Below, one piece after another: positions 46,320 to 60,036 of a stretch of 64,000 nt of DNA. Below the pieces are notes generated by a model. That model worked only from the letters and a program-made list of their open reading frames with translations, searched no databases and was not told the origin of the DNA. Positions within the stretch are counted from its first letter, which is position 1; every line of letters begins with the position of its first letter. Made by a program: the position numbers and the translations under genes. The DNA lies in contig OX463842.1 of NCBI GenBank assembly GCA_949825065.1, forward strand, positions 35,831,323 through 35,895,322. Direction: 5' to 3'. The stretch is from Odontocerum albicorne (lineage: Eukaryota > Arthropoda > Insecta > Trichoptera > Odontoceridae).

Positions 46320-46678
46320 GGAATTAGTGACAGAACCAAAAATCTCCTTCGAACCAGCGAAATGAAGGTACTCAGGAGTATCGCTGGCAAAACCCTTCGT
46401 GATAGAGTTCGTAACACTGAAATCCGAAGGACGTGCGAAGTTGAAGATATTGTGAAATGGGGACGACAGAGATGAAGGTTCTGGAACAAACACGTATCCA
46501 GAATGGCGGAACCAAGAGCCGTAAGAATGGCCAGTGACAGTATCCCCCAAGCAAGCAGACCTCCAGGACGACCTCCCAAAAGATGGAAAGGCAGCTGGCA
46601 GTCGACGTCGCAAGAGGCAAACAATGATGCTGGACCATAACAGGCCAACAGGCCTAAAATAAGATGAAGAAGAAGAAT
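46320..46678 (+). pseudogene. LINE-A 3' end, copy 3
   Basis: Encodes the LINE-A tail: EMKVLRSIAGKTLRDRVRN, then EIRRTCEVEDIVKWGRQR, an in-frame TGA, FWNKHVSRMAEPRAVRMA, SRPPGRPPKRWKGSW and STSQEANNDAGP. The 3' end is AACAGGCCAACAGGCCTAAA then AAGATGAAGAAGAAGAA, a microsatellite tail. The frames on the minus strand are antisense. It is shorter than 560-1310, as 5' truncation would produce. Confidence 0.85.
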
Positions 46679-46782
46679 TAATGACTTCTACGATAGAATT
46701 TTATGATATCTGAAGATTTTGATTGCCTAAATCGGTATTATATATAATATATAGGTATTTTAATTATAAGTATTTAATAATG

Positions 46783-46972
46783 GCATCCATGGCCTAGTTG
46801 GTAAGATATTTGTTTTTCAGCCTGGGGGTGTGATTCCTGTTGGAACCAGAGTTTTTCAAAACGATCCCATTATGTTTCCACTTAATTCCTTTTCAACATT
46901 TTTCTGGTTGGTTGAAAGGAATTACTACATAGCAAAAGTCTACCAGGTAATACTTTCTACAAGAAAAGTGTA
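46783..46972 (+). repeat. SINE-B copy 7
   Basis: CATCCATGGCCTAGTTGGTA (A box), a degenerate B box GTGATTCCTGTTGG, and body TTATGTTTCCACTTAATTCC with TTTTCTGGTTGGTTG. The tail is CTACCAGG...GAAAAGTGTAATACA. Confidence 0.75.
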
Positions 46973-49984
<3,012 letters not shown>

Positions 49985-50610
49985 ATGTTTTTTTTTCTAA
50001 ATTTCGTTGATAACTGAATTACAAGAGATAATAAAAAGAACTTTATTTCAATTATGAAAACATCTTTTAATTTTAATCATGATAAATGGTTAACAAAGTT
50101 TGTAATTTTTTCTATTTCAGGTTGAGACCTTCTGAATTTACTATCCGAAAATTTCTCGATAACTGAATTACACGAGTTAATAAAAAGAACTTTATATCAA
50201 TATTATGAAAACATCTTTCAATTTTAATCATGATAAATTGTTAACAAAGTTTGTAATTTTTTCTATTTCAGGTTGAGACCTTCTGAATTTACTATCCGAA
50301 AATTTCTCGATAACTGAATTACACGAGTTAATAAAAAGAATTTTATATTAATATTATGAAAACATCTTTCAATTTTAATCATGATAAATTGTTAACAAAG
50401 TTTGTAATTTTTTCTATTTCAGGTTGAGACCTTCTGAATTTACTATCCGAAAATTTCTCGATAACTGAATTACACGAGTTAATAAAAAGAACTTTATATC
50501 AATATTATGAAAACATCTTTCAATTTTAATCATGATAAATTGTTAACAAAGTTTGTATTTTTTTCTATTTCAGGTTGAGACCTTCTGAATTTACTATCCG
50601 AAAATTTCCC
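49985..50610. repeat. 151-bp satellite, about 4 units
   Basis: GGTTGAGACCTTCTGAATTT recurs with 151-bp spacing (GTTGAG at 50121, 50272, 50423, 50574). The first unit is the most diverged. Each unit contains TTTTTTCTATTTCAGGTTGA, which looks like a polypyrimidine tract with a CAG acceptor followed by GT. The period is not a multiple of three and the units are not coding. Confidence 0.95.
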
Positions 50611-51289
50611 TAATATTATAATTTGCAAGATTTAAATTATTTTAATTTTATTTTGAGTTAACCTTATTGAAGGATAACACTTTACCCAAAAAAGGTTTCG
50701 AGCCTTTCAAAACACTTCTCATTGTTTAGATATCAAAAAGGCATTTGCAAATTTTATTTTTTTCTGTTAAAGAGTTAATGCTAAGTAATTTTTCTACGAA
50801 AAGTATGAAGACTCTTAAAAAAGACTTATTTTTATTGTAACATCACAATCCCATTTTCCAATTTTAATTTCAATCGTTTGACACTTTCAAATTTATCTCT
50901 AAAAAGAACGCCTTGAATATACTTTTTTAATCCATTTTTAGGATTATTCTCTCTTTCCAGCTAACAAATAACTTTATTAGCATTTTTTAACAAACCACCT
51001 CGCAAACACTTACCATAGTCTGATCGATTTTGACTAAATTTAAACAAAATATTTTCGACAGATCTTTCATTTTTTTTCGTTCCAAAAAATTACACTTAGT
51101 CATAACTTAATGTTCTAGGCATTCAAGTGGAATATTAACTTCCTTTAGGTGTCATTGGAGTAATTTTTGTGCAATAAAAACGCCAGAACGTGGGATATCG
51201 AACGACTTGTAGCGATATGAAAGAAAGTCAATGGGGAACTAAAACAGACTACTCAACCCAAACAGTATTCAAATTTGCTAAGATGGTAG
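50611..51289. other. No gene recognised
   Basis: AT-rich sequence following the satellite; nothing identifiable. Confidence 0.5.
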
Positions 51290-51810
51290 TCCACAACATT
51301 ACTTTAGTACCCACATAGATATATGGGAGTAAAATGTGGACTTGGAAAAACATTAAAAGAAGTCGAATAAATGCCGTATAAATGCATGCATTGAGAAAAA
51401 ACAAGGGATGAGAAAAGCAATGTATTAAATAAAACAGAATGACGTGATTAGGGATAGATGTGAAATTAAGGCTGGTTTATTGAGTAAAATGAAGAAAATA
51501 ATTTTAACATGGTTTAGACACATAGAACAAATGAATGAAGTGAAACTAACAAAACAAATATAGTGGAAATGTAAATGTGAGGCGTGGTAGATAAATACCA
51601 AGCAAAGTGTGAATAAATCAAGTTATTTTGAAAGAAGGAAACGTAAGAAGTCAAACAAACCTCAGAAGTTGTATGATAAGGTTAAAGGATGTGAAAGAGA
51701 CAACGTATGTGTGTTAAAATAAGAAAGCTTAGTTCCCTATCCTCGTTTCCTACACCGACAGGGAAACGACTTGATGATATGAATGAGCGTATGTATATGA
51801 AGTAAATATA
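51290..51810 (+). pseudogene. LINE-C 3' fragment, longest copy
   Basis: From 51400 the plus strand encodes, with stops, the full LINE-C tail: NDVIRDRCEIKAGLLSKMKK, then TWFRHIEQMNEVKLTKQI (the WFGHVERM block). KSNKPQKLY and the DVKE.T.CV region follow. It ends in the terminal box CTATCCTCGTTTCCTACACC...GACAGGGAAACGACTTGATG at 51735-51780. This is the best copy for defining the family in this window. Confidence 0.75.
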
Positions 51811-53504
51811 CTGTGTAAGTGAAAGCTTAATACAATACTTGCGTGATTAAAAATAAGAAAATGACTAGTTAATATTACGTAGGGATGTTAAAAAAATAAA
51901 ATGAGATTAAAAGTTTTTTGAAGATCTCAAGCATACTTCTCTCTTTCAAGATCTCAAGAGTATTTTTCGGAATAAAATTAGATTATAATTATGTTGAGTA
52001 AATCACTATAGATCCAGTTAAATTACTAAGTATGTCATTAGATGGATTGAATTGCACCAACGTAGCATACTATTAGGATAGTATTAATGATCTCCATGGT
52101 CTACATGGTCGAAGATTTTTATCTAAAAATATCTTTCTTTGAAAAATGTTGTTATACATGAATCCGCTTTGATGTAAGGCATTTATGTATTTCATATTTT
52201 TTTAATATTATACAAAGCAATTACAATACTTTTAACACTTTATTTTGGCTAAGGATGAACGGTTTATATCATAATGTATTCTCTGTGAATTACGTTGGAC
52301 ATATGTATTGAAAATGACAAGGGAATATGCCCAAGCGTGGATCATCACGATAACACATTGTGTCCGTTAACGCTGTTAATACAGACTGCTCCTGACAGTG
52401 AACTCGCCGAACAAAGGGAATATCATATCTTCTGGACGAAATAGCTGTATTCGTGGCAGGAGTAGCTGATTCTAAATTATCTAAATATAGTACATTACAT
52501 CAATCATTGTAGATGTTGCCATTTCAAAATATATAAAATAAGTACAGATTGGAAAATAAGCGGATATTGAAAAATAATTTTATTGTCTCTGTACGAATAA
52601 GTAGATTTCTTCAGCGGTCTCAGAAGTCTTAGTGTTTTTTTCTAAGACCGATGAATTCCTCTTTCCGACATTTTCAGATTTATTGACGTGACAAGTTATT
52701 GCATGCATACATAATATAAAAACCATTTATTCTATTATTATTTCGTTTGGTTATTCAAAGTAAAATTAAATTTATACTGATCTAAGTTTATTTCCAAAAG
52801 CTATCAAAAGGTCTGGGCTCATCTCAGAACATCCTCACAGTCATCGTGACCTCCCATTTTTTTTGTAATTTTTTAAGGAATCACCCACATATCCAATATA
52901 AGACTTGGTAACATATTTAAATTTGCAGTCAATAAAAAGAGAAAATATTTTCTTTGAAAACATGACAAACGTTTCTTACAAAATAATAGTCCTACTTTAG
53001 TATAAACCAATTATAGGACGCAAGGAGAAATTTACTGAATTATAAAATGTGGTTACTGTTATCTTGATAGATGTGTTCATTAACATCTTATATGTCTTGG
53101 TGGCGCTTTGCTTTAAATGATAGCAATTTATATCTAATTGAAAGCTTCAGGATGTTTCTCACATCTCTCCATGTCTTTGTTCTTATTGACTGATTCTCAT
53201 TCCCACATGAGATGGGCTAATTAATTCTGATTGATAATACGACTGTGTATTGGAAACTAATTCCGAAAAAGAAGCAGACTGGGAAACAGTTGTAAATCTT
53301 TAACGCTCACATATATAATATATTATTCGGTTCTGTTAAATGGCTTTGAGACACCAGCGCCGTAATATTAAAAATATAAGCAAACTTTTTACTAACCACT
53401 GAAAAGTGTCACGGAGTTTTTAAAACATGCCAGACTGAGCGTATCATTTTGCGTCATTATCTTATCTTCATAACTTCGATATCCATTTAATCCTATAATG
53501 TATA
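51811..53504. other. No gene; one dispersed repeat
   Basis: AT-rich. A 50-bp match to 18746-18800 lies at 52797-52850 (AAAGCTATCAAAAGGTCTGG). No coding signal. Confidence 0.45.
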
Positions 53505-53590
53505 TTCATGTACTCGTATAAATACTATCACGCCACTTCCGTGTTATTGTAAGCAGAGAGGACAGAGTGCCGTACTTTCCTTCCCCATTC
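53505..53590 (-). repeat. LINE-C terminal box only (reverse)
   Basis: Complement of the LINE-C 3' box: TATCACGCCACTTCCGTGTT...GCAGAGAGGACAGAGTGCCG. Upstream coding sequence is not recognisable. Confidence 0.55.
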
Positions 53591-54659
53591 CTTTCCTATC
53601 CGTGATAAACTACCTTCGAAAAACAACGTTTTGTTTGACTGGTTGTTTTTATTTATTTATTTATCAAAGAATATAGAGGTACACAAATGAAGAAACGCCA
53701 ATCTTAACACAAATTAAAAAAAATTATACAATATGATACTCGTATATCCATTATTTGTTTCAATTAATTGAATGTTATTTTAGTGGTATTCAGGACGGTT
53801 TCAATATACTTAAGAGTAAGATAAGAAGAATGATAAAGGAACCGAAACAAAATTACAAATAATAATCAATTTTAATTGTAGAAGCAAAAATAAATGGTTA
53901 TCTTAAAATATACGAAAAAAATTATACTGGAGTTTTCGTCTTTAAAAAAGGAACAAATTAATTCCGTAAATTCAATGTCGTATAAATTATACACAAAAAT
54001 GTTGAATAAAAAGTGTTGCGTTACTCATTTTCCACATTTTTTTTCTGAAAACTCAATGTGTCTACATTTTGCCGATCGTGATAACTCTCGATAGTTTTTT
54101 TTTTAAATATCTAGAATAAGTTGTATTCATCCCTTATACAATTTGTAACTCAGTGTTTGTTTTTTTAATTCACACAGATTAGTTTTTTAATTCACTTAGT
54201 TTTTTAAACTTTGTTTTTCAATTTAGTTTTTTAACTCACACAGATTAGCTTTGATCTACGTGTTCGTGATATGGAGATACGTGTAGGAAAGAAAGTTTAA
54301 TGTATGAAAAAAAGCAGAATGATAACACCAGAAGTAACGTTCCCTCTAATTTTTTCATTGTACTATATGTGCGGCCCATCAACTTATGTTACATGTGCAA
54401 GAAAAAAGAGGTAAGTGCACAAATATGCATATTCATGCAGAGATAAAACTAAGTAGTCAACATAATGTACCACGAGATCATTAATTACATTTTTCCAACA
54501 TTATTACCAATTTTACGAGAATCAACATTTTTTTCCGGTGGCGAAACGAAACTGAGGGAGGTTGTAAAATCTATGGGATTCAAATGACAGACATTCTTTT
54601 TCTGTATCAATAAACAAATATTTGTTCTAAACAAAAAAATCCACTTCTGTATTTTTAAA
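53591..54659. other. No gene recognised
   Basis: AT-rich with a short (TTTA)n run at 53648-53666. The frame at 53894-54094 has no motif. A repeated TTTTTTAATTCACACAGATT motif occurs at 54160-54250. Confidence 0.5.
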
Positions 54660-54957
54660 TCGATATAAATAAAAATGTAAATGTTCGTATATTAAAAATC
54701 TCTAATCTCCGAAAGTTCTTCACCGATTGCTTTGAAATTTTGACAAAAGGTTGCATTTGTATACGAAAATGTTTATACATTTTTTTTATAAACGGTTGGA
54801 TATAAAAAAGTTTATAAATCAGATGAAATAACGGGAGCGCCTCCTGCAGCGACACACGCAAACTAAACAATTCTCATTGACAGTTATGTCACATTGCATT
54901 TTCGACGTTTCGGAATTAATATTAAATATTAAATTATTAAATAATAAATAATAAATA
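54660..54957 (+). mobile_element. Helitron 5' end, partial outer copy
   Basis: Starts TCGATATAAATAAAAATGTA and continues with ATCTCCGAAAGTTCTTCACC and GCTTTGAAATTTTGACAAAA. This matches the 5' end of the Helitron that begins 298 bp further on. It ends in an A/T-only run just before the second 5' end. It is either a non-autonomous copy into which the other element inserted, or a duplicated 5' terminus. Confidence 0.65.
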
Positions 54958-55885
54958 TCTATATAAATAAAAATGTAAATGTTCGTTAATTAAAAACCTC
55001 CAATCTCCGAAAGTTCAAATGGGTTGCTTTGAAATTTTTACAGTTTCATTTTGATTTTGAGTATTAAATATTAAATAATTAAATAGTTAAATATTAAATA
55101 TTCAATAATAAATATTAAATATTTAAATAATAAATATAAAATTTTCAAATACGTTAATTGAAAAATAGCGCCATCTTCTTGGATGTAAAAGTATACTTAA
55201 TTTTTATCTGCCATTTTGTATTGTGGCATCGTAATAGATATGCGCTTTTAATCCGGTGTTTTTAAACTGTTTTTTATTATTTTTCAGTACAATTAGTGGT
55301 GAATTCAAACTGTATCGATTGATTTTCATTTGAATTCATGGTATGTATCTGTGTATCTTTTATACATTTGAATTATTAAAAGTTTCACGTGTTTCATACA
55401 ACTAACTTCTGACAAATGTCAAATTTGATTTTAAGAAACTGCCACATTTTTGCTAATTTGTAACAAGATGTATAAATTTGTCATTATTGTTAGTTTTTTG
55501 TAATGTATTTACCTAAATAGCTTGCTATTTGTTAGGATTGAGCCTTATATTAAAGTCGATAAAATAATTAAAATGACTGAACGTCGTTACAAGATTGTAT
55601 TGGGGCAAATTTGTCATATGTTATAGGACTCATCCTGAGTTTCCGAAATATAATAACATTATTCAGAAACATCAAACCGAATATGTGATTAATTTGATCC
55701 CTTTCTTCCAGAGACGCCAAGAAATGTACTGAGGGAATCCACCAAGCCAAAGAAAAGAACTACTTCGATGATGAGGAAGATAAATCAATTGTTAGTAAAT
55801 CTTTTTTTTTACTCTTAGGTCCTTCCGATATTCATAGTTCGCCCTTAACACTAAACACTAAATCTTAAATAATTCTGCTGAAGTA

Positions 55886-56320
55886 TTGGGTTGCCCAAAA
55901 AGTTCATTCGCTTTTCAGGTAGAAATAAAAACAAATTACTTTATTTAGATTATCAACGAGGCTATCATGGGAGGTTATCAACGAGGCTATCATGAGTTAC
56001 ATGACAGAATGATGAAACAATATTTAATTCTGCTGTTTATAATTCCATATCCGCAGAATATTTTGTCTTTTTGAGCAAATATATCTGGAGGTAACTTTTG
56101 CAGTCGTCCAGGTAATCGATTTTCCCCTTGATGCATTTCTGTAAAGAGCGGAATAAATCAGATATTACATCTGAGAAATCATAGACTAAGTCAAAACTTC
56201 ACCCAAGCTGTAACAATTGTTTACGGTTCACCAAAAAAACATGCAGTCTAGCGTTATCCTGATTGAAAATTATCCCCTTTGTGTTCACTAATTAGGGGCA
56301 TTTTAAATCGATTACTGTTT
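55886..56320 (-). mobile_element. mariner fragment inside the Helitron
   Basis: A mariner-type end, TTGGGTTGCCCAAAAAGTTC, follows TA at 55884-55885. Reading the minus strand from 56320, a degenerate transposase C-terminus appears: FNQDNARLHVFLVNRKQLLQ (second catalytic Asp block), then FRSLQKCIKGK. A short tail ends near 56037. A 27-bp duplication (TTATCAACGAGGCTATCATG) lies at 55951-55999. The N-terminal half is absent and the other end was not found. Confidence 0.7.
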
Positions 56321-56324
56321 TCAA

Positions 56325-57915
56325 TTTGTCAGGTTTGAAATCACAGCACGTGTTTTCAGACAGAAGCTGAAATTGCTGATGGATTTCATGGTAAAGCATG
56401 AAGTGTTTGAGTCTGTGCGCTGCTGGATGTATCTACTCAGTGGAATGGCAAAAGAGAGGATTGCCACATGCACATATACTAATCTGGCTCTGTAACAAAA
56501 TCACTTCAAACGAAATCGACAATGTAATATGCGCTGAAATACCCGATGCTGACGTCGATAAGGATTCGCATGAAGCTGTGACGAAAAATATGATACATGG
56601 ACCTTGCGGTACACTGAATCCAAATTCACCATGCATGATAGACGGAAAATGCTCTAAGCGATATCCTCAAGCATAAGTATCCAACATAATTACAGGAAAC
56701 GATGGATATCCTTTATACAGAAGATTAACAGAAAATGGCGGTAAATTAGCAACCATACAAATGCGAAACGGTGACATCGAAGTAGACAACCGTTGGGTTG
56801 TTGCATATTCGCCTTGGCTATCAAAAACATACAAAGCGCACATAAACGTGGAATACTGTAATTCCGTTAAATCGATCAAATACATTTGTAAGTACATGAA
56901 TAAAGGCAGCGACATGTCAGTTTTTGGCGTGCAACCAGAAAAAAGTGATAGAAATGCGGTCATACATATCGATGAAATCGCACAGTATCAGGCTGGAAGA
57001 TACATAAGCAGCAATGAAGCTGTATGGCGAATTATTTCATTTCCCATGCATGAACGAAGTCCAGCTGTTGTTAACTTAGCAGTACATCTAGAAAATGAAC
57101 AACGCGTTTATTTCACAGCTGCAAATGTGCAACAAATAGCCCTGAATCCACCGGTTACAACTTTAACTGCTTTCTTCACGTTATGTCAAAATGACGCGTT
57201 TGCGAAAACACTGCTGTATTCGGAAGTGCCTACGTATTACACATGGAATGCGAGTCGAAAATCATTTAAACGAGGAGAATGAGTCGACGGACAACCTGGC
57301 ATATTCAAAGAAACTACGATAGGCAGACTGTACACCGTGCATCCCAATCAAGGTGAATGCTACTTTCTCCGCATGCTGTTGGTAAATGTGCCCGGTCCAA
57401 CGTCTTTCCAGCAATTGAAAATTGTCAACGGCGTTACACATGCTACTTTCCGCAGTGCATGTCAAGCTCTGAATTTATTGGAGAACGACCGACACTGGGA
57501 TGTATGCATTAATGACGCGTGCAACACGTCACATTCAATTCAAATTCGTGCATTGTTTGCAATCATATTGACCACCTGCTCTCCTTCATGTCCAACAGAG
57601 TTATGGGAGAAATATAAATCACACATATCTGAAGATATATTACGTCGAATACGGGAGGAAAATTTAAATATGAACATGGATTTCTTAGCAGAAATCTACA
57701 ACGAAGCGTTGGTAATGATTGAAGATTTGTGCTTAGAAATCGCGAACAAAGTTCTCAATCAATTGGGAATGCCATCACCGAATCGATCTGCTGCTGCTTC
57801 GTTCGATATAGAATTGCGTCGTGAACAAAATTACAACACGGGTGATCTTTTGTCGTATGTGTAATCAAATATTACTAAGCTAACGCTTGAGCAAAAAGGC
57901 ATTTACGATCAGATA
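56325..57915 (+). pseudogene. Helitron Rep/helicase pseudogene, Rep part
   Basis: This is the remnant of the rolling-circle initiator of a Helitron. ITARVFRQKLKLLMDFMVKH (56340-56400) opens in one frame. A 4-base insertion near 56430 shifts it into YSVEWQKRGLPHAHILIWL, whose HAH (56467-56475) is the HUH metal-binding motif. The same frame then runs to 57915 with three in-frame stops (56674, 57280, 57862) and no further shift. IKYICKYMNKG at 56875-56910 holds the KYxxKY tyrosine motif (Tyr codons 56881 and 56893). Domain-typical PVDGQPG- and TLEQKGIYDQIM-like sequences follow. The Walker A and later helicase motifs are missing, and the N-terminus has been lost or replaced by the mariner fragment. 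It cannot act. Confidence 0.9.
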
Positions 57916-57989
57916 ATGCAAAATTTAATATTTATTATTAAATATTTAATATTTGAAATCCAAATGATAATAAATCGAATTCTTTATTA

Positions 57990-58145
57990 CGTGTGTTGCC
58001 GTTACATGACGTCAAAAGAAGAATTGGTTGAAAATGTATTTCCCAATATTCAAATCAATTATAAGAATCACGATTAACCGAGTGAACGAGCTATTCTTGC
58101 CGCCAAGAACAAAGAAGTTTACGAACTTAACAATATTATTCAGTT
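57990..58145 (+). pseudogene. Helitron helicase, C-terminal scrap
   Basis: TSKEELVENVFPNIQINYKN (58004-58064) and, after a stop, SERAILAAKNKEVYELNNII (58080-58139) match the region between late helicase motifs in Helitron proteins. An AT-rich stretch (57915-57975) separates it from the Rep part, in place of the central helicase domain. Confidence 0.75.
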
Positions 58146-58204
58146 CCTTTTTTATTGTTTCGCAATTTTATATGGTTTTGTTATAACTTTCTTTCTTCTT
58201 TTTC

Positions 58205-58377
58205 AGTGCAATCGATCTGCTTTAGTTTGTCAAAATGCCGAGGAAGCAGCAGAGCGACGTGCAGCCAGACTTGCGGATGCACGGTTTCGAGCACGGCGAT
58301 CGCGTTCTGCAGCTTCAGATCTGCTTTGTTCTCAAGAGAATGAACGTGACAGACTGAGAGTGGCAGAAAGACATTAA
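58205..58377 (+). pseudogene. Basic repeat-like segment near Helitron 3' end
   Basis: Open to a TAA at 58375-58377: CNRSALVCQNAEEAAERRAA, then RLADARFRARRSRSAAS, then QENERDRLRVAERH. This Arg/Glu-rich style resembles the repetitive N-terminal part of some Helitron proteins, yet it lies at the 3' end. It is preceded by TTCTTTCTTCTTTTTCAG, a strong splice-acceptor-like sequence. It may be a rearranged piece or a separate exon. Confidence 0.45.
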
Positions 58378-58466
58378 AAATATTGTATACCCACAAGCAT
58401 TGTGAAATTTAACATATTAGAAACGTGTGCTTTCTCTTTTCTTTCTTTTCCATTTAACCAGACTGA

Positions 58467-58498
58467 GCCACAGCAACGCGTGGCCGGGTACAGCTAGT
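58467..58498 (+). other. Helitron 3' terminus: hairpin and CTAG
   Basis: The stem GCCAC/GTGGC, with an 8-base loop, sits ten bases before CTAG. CTAG is followed by T, giving the expected insertion junction. Confidence 0.85.
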
Positions 58499-58799
58499 TG
58501 ATAATAAATAAATAAACTAAATAATCTGAATATATAATAAATAAAAAATCATGGTCACCCTTCTACAATATTCTTAACTTACGGCGCGTGGACTCTGTAT
58601 GGTGTTTCCATGTTCCGCACACATTTAAAAAAAAGGAACCTGAGAACCCATCATAAAATATCAAATAAAATATATAATTGTGCAAAACAAAATATGGTTA
58701 CAAGTTCCTTTCTTTGAGATGTGTACGGAAGATGGAAACATGTGTGCGGACAATTTTTAACAGATGTGCGACCGCACAACCGCACACTTTCAAGGTAAT

Positions 58800-59060
58800 G
58801 TTGACCAGAAGTGAAAATTAAGTGAATATTAAGGGGAAGATTAAAAAAGGACAATTAAAATTGTTTGGTCATATGGAGGGAACACTTGACTAAGCAAATA
58901 CACAATTTAAAGATGTATGGTGTACCTGGAAGAAATATACCGAGAGAAAAGTGGCTGGAACAAGTAGACAAGATTTTGGAATAAAGTGAAATAAGTAGTA
59001 CAAATAATAGAAGATTGTATATATTCTCTTAGCTAACCCCACAAAGGGCACAGAGGGAAA
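58800..59060 (+). pseudogene. LINE 3' fragment, unassigned family
   Basis: Degenerate reverse transcriptase tail: LKKDN, VIWREHLTKQIHNL (58870-58910; compare GHMERM....LTKQIHN), then YGVPGRNIPREKWLEQVDKI (58915-58976). The order R..R......W.EQ.. agrees with non-LTR element C-termini. One frameshift separates the parts. Confidence 0.6.
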
Positions 59061-59539
59061 TTATGTGTTTTTTTATGAAACTAAAAAAATCTCGATACAA
59101 CATATAAAGTTAATTTATTCGATAAAATTATTTAAATAATTAATATAATAGTTTCTAGTATAACCATCTAAATATGTTAATAAGGAATCAATTTCTAGGG
59201 CTGCAATTTAACTCTGAGAGGTGATGAATTAATTATGAAGACGTCATCTGGGTTGAACTAATGGCACACGACGACTAGATACTGCAAAGACATGTCATCT
59301 TGTTTAATCTCAGGAGAAATCCTTCGCTGTGATTGCTTTGTAATCACTTCGTTACATTATTCATGCGATCAGAACCTGTCTTATTTGCAGAGTTGGTATC
59401 GACAGGTTACATTGATGCACTATTTGTTAAAATACATTTTCTGATCTGAATGGAGATCTTAATTGCCAATATTAATCGAGTTTTTTTTCGATCGTAGCTT
59501 ACAAAGTTAAAACCTGTTATAAAAACAACACACACGAGG

Positions 59540-59740
59540 AAGAAAGTCATTGTATTATACTGACCAAATCGGGAAATAACAAAATCACCCTCAAACGGAA
59601 GGTACTGTGTGAAAAGGTAATTAGATATGGTGGAAGTGACGGATTTGTGCCATGATAGGAATTTTTGGGACTCTTTCTTTTTTGTTTACCCCAACAGGTA
59701 AAATGTGTGATGGTGTATATGTATTGTAAGTAATACAAAT
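59540..59740 (+). pseudogene. LINE-C 3' fragment, short
   Basis: Ends in the LINE-C terminal box GGGACTCTTTCTTTTTTGTT...CCAACAGGTAAAATGTGTGA at 59667-59712. Upstream coding similarity is faint. Confidence 0.5.
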
Positions 59741-59941
59741 TGAATGTGTTATACTATAGGCAAATAAATGCTTTGACAATCAGAACATAAAAATGTTTCA
59801 CAAAAGTAAAAAAATCATTACTATTTCTAAAATGCCACATTGTTAATAAGAATTAAAATATCAAATAAAATAAAATTTACCATCCCAAAAAAGGAGATTC
59901 ACAAAAGTATAAAATAAAACGAAATTTTAAACTATAAATTA

Positions 59942-60036
59942 TCACTGTATTTTTATCAATATTTCAATTAAATTTCTTGCCTTTTTGATATTTTCTTCTC
60001 GGAGCGTTTTATTTTCAATCCTTCGAGGTGCTGTCC
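59942..60036 (-). CDS. Candidate terminal exon of an unidentified gene
   Basis: On the minus strand a long pyrimidine run ends in TTTTTTTTTTTCAG (about 60050-60037). Two bases of split codon follow, then 30 open codons and a TGA at 59942-59944. The residues TAPRRIENKTLREENIKKAR then NLIEILIKIQ are charged and amphipathic, of ordinary protein-like composition in very AT-rich DNA. I do not recognise the protein and did not find the preceding exon or a poly(A) signal nearby. A chance frame behind a T-tract is possible. Confidence 0.35.

Larger units (their letters stand above)
54958..58497 (+). mobile_element. Helitron, decayed
   Basis: The 5' end TCTATATAAATAAAAATGTA follows A at 54957. The 3' end is CTAG at 58494-58497, preceded by the hairpin GCCAC...GTGGC (58467-58484) and followed by T. 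TC at the 5' end, CTRR at the 3' end with a nearby hairpin, and A/T flanks are the Helitron hallmarks. The interior holds a Rep/helicase pseudogene and a mariner fragment. There are no terminal inverted repeats, as expected for rolling-circle replication. Confidence 0.85.

Noticed and set aside
46281..46648. Three overlapping minus-strand open frames
   Set aside because: They are antisense to the LINE-A coding sequence on the plus strand. The plus-strand frames at 32601-33097 are antisense to the minus-strand copy in the same way.
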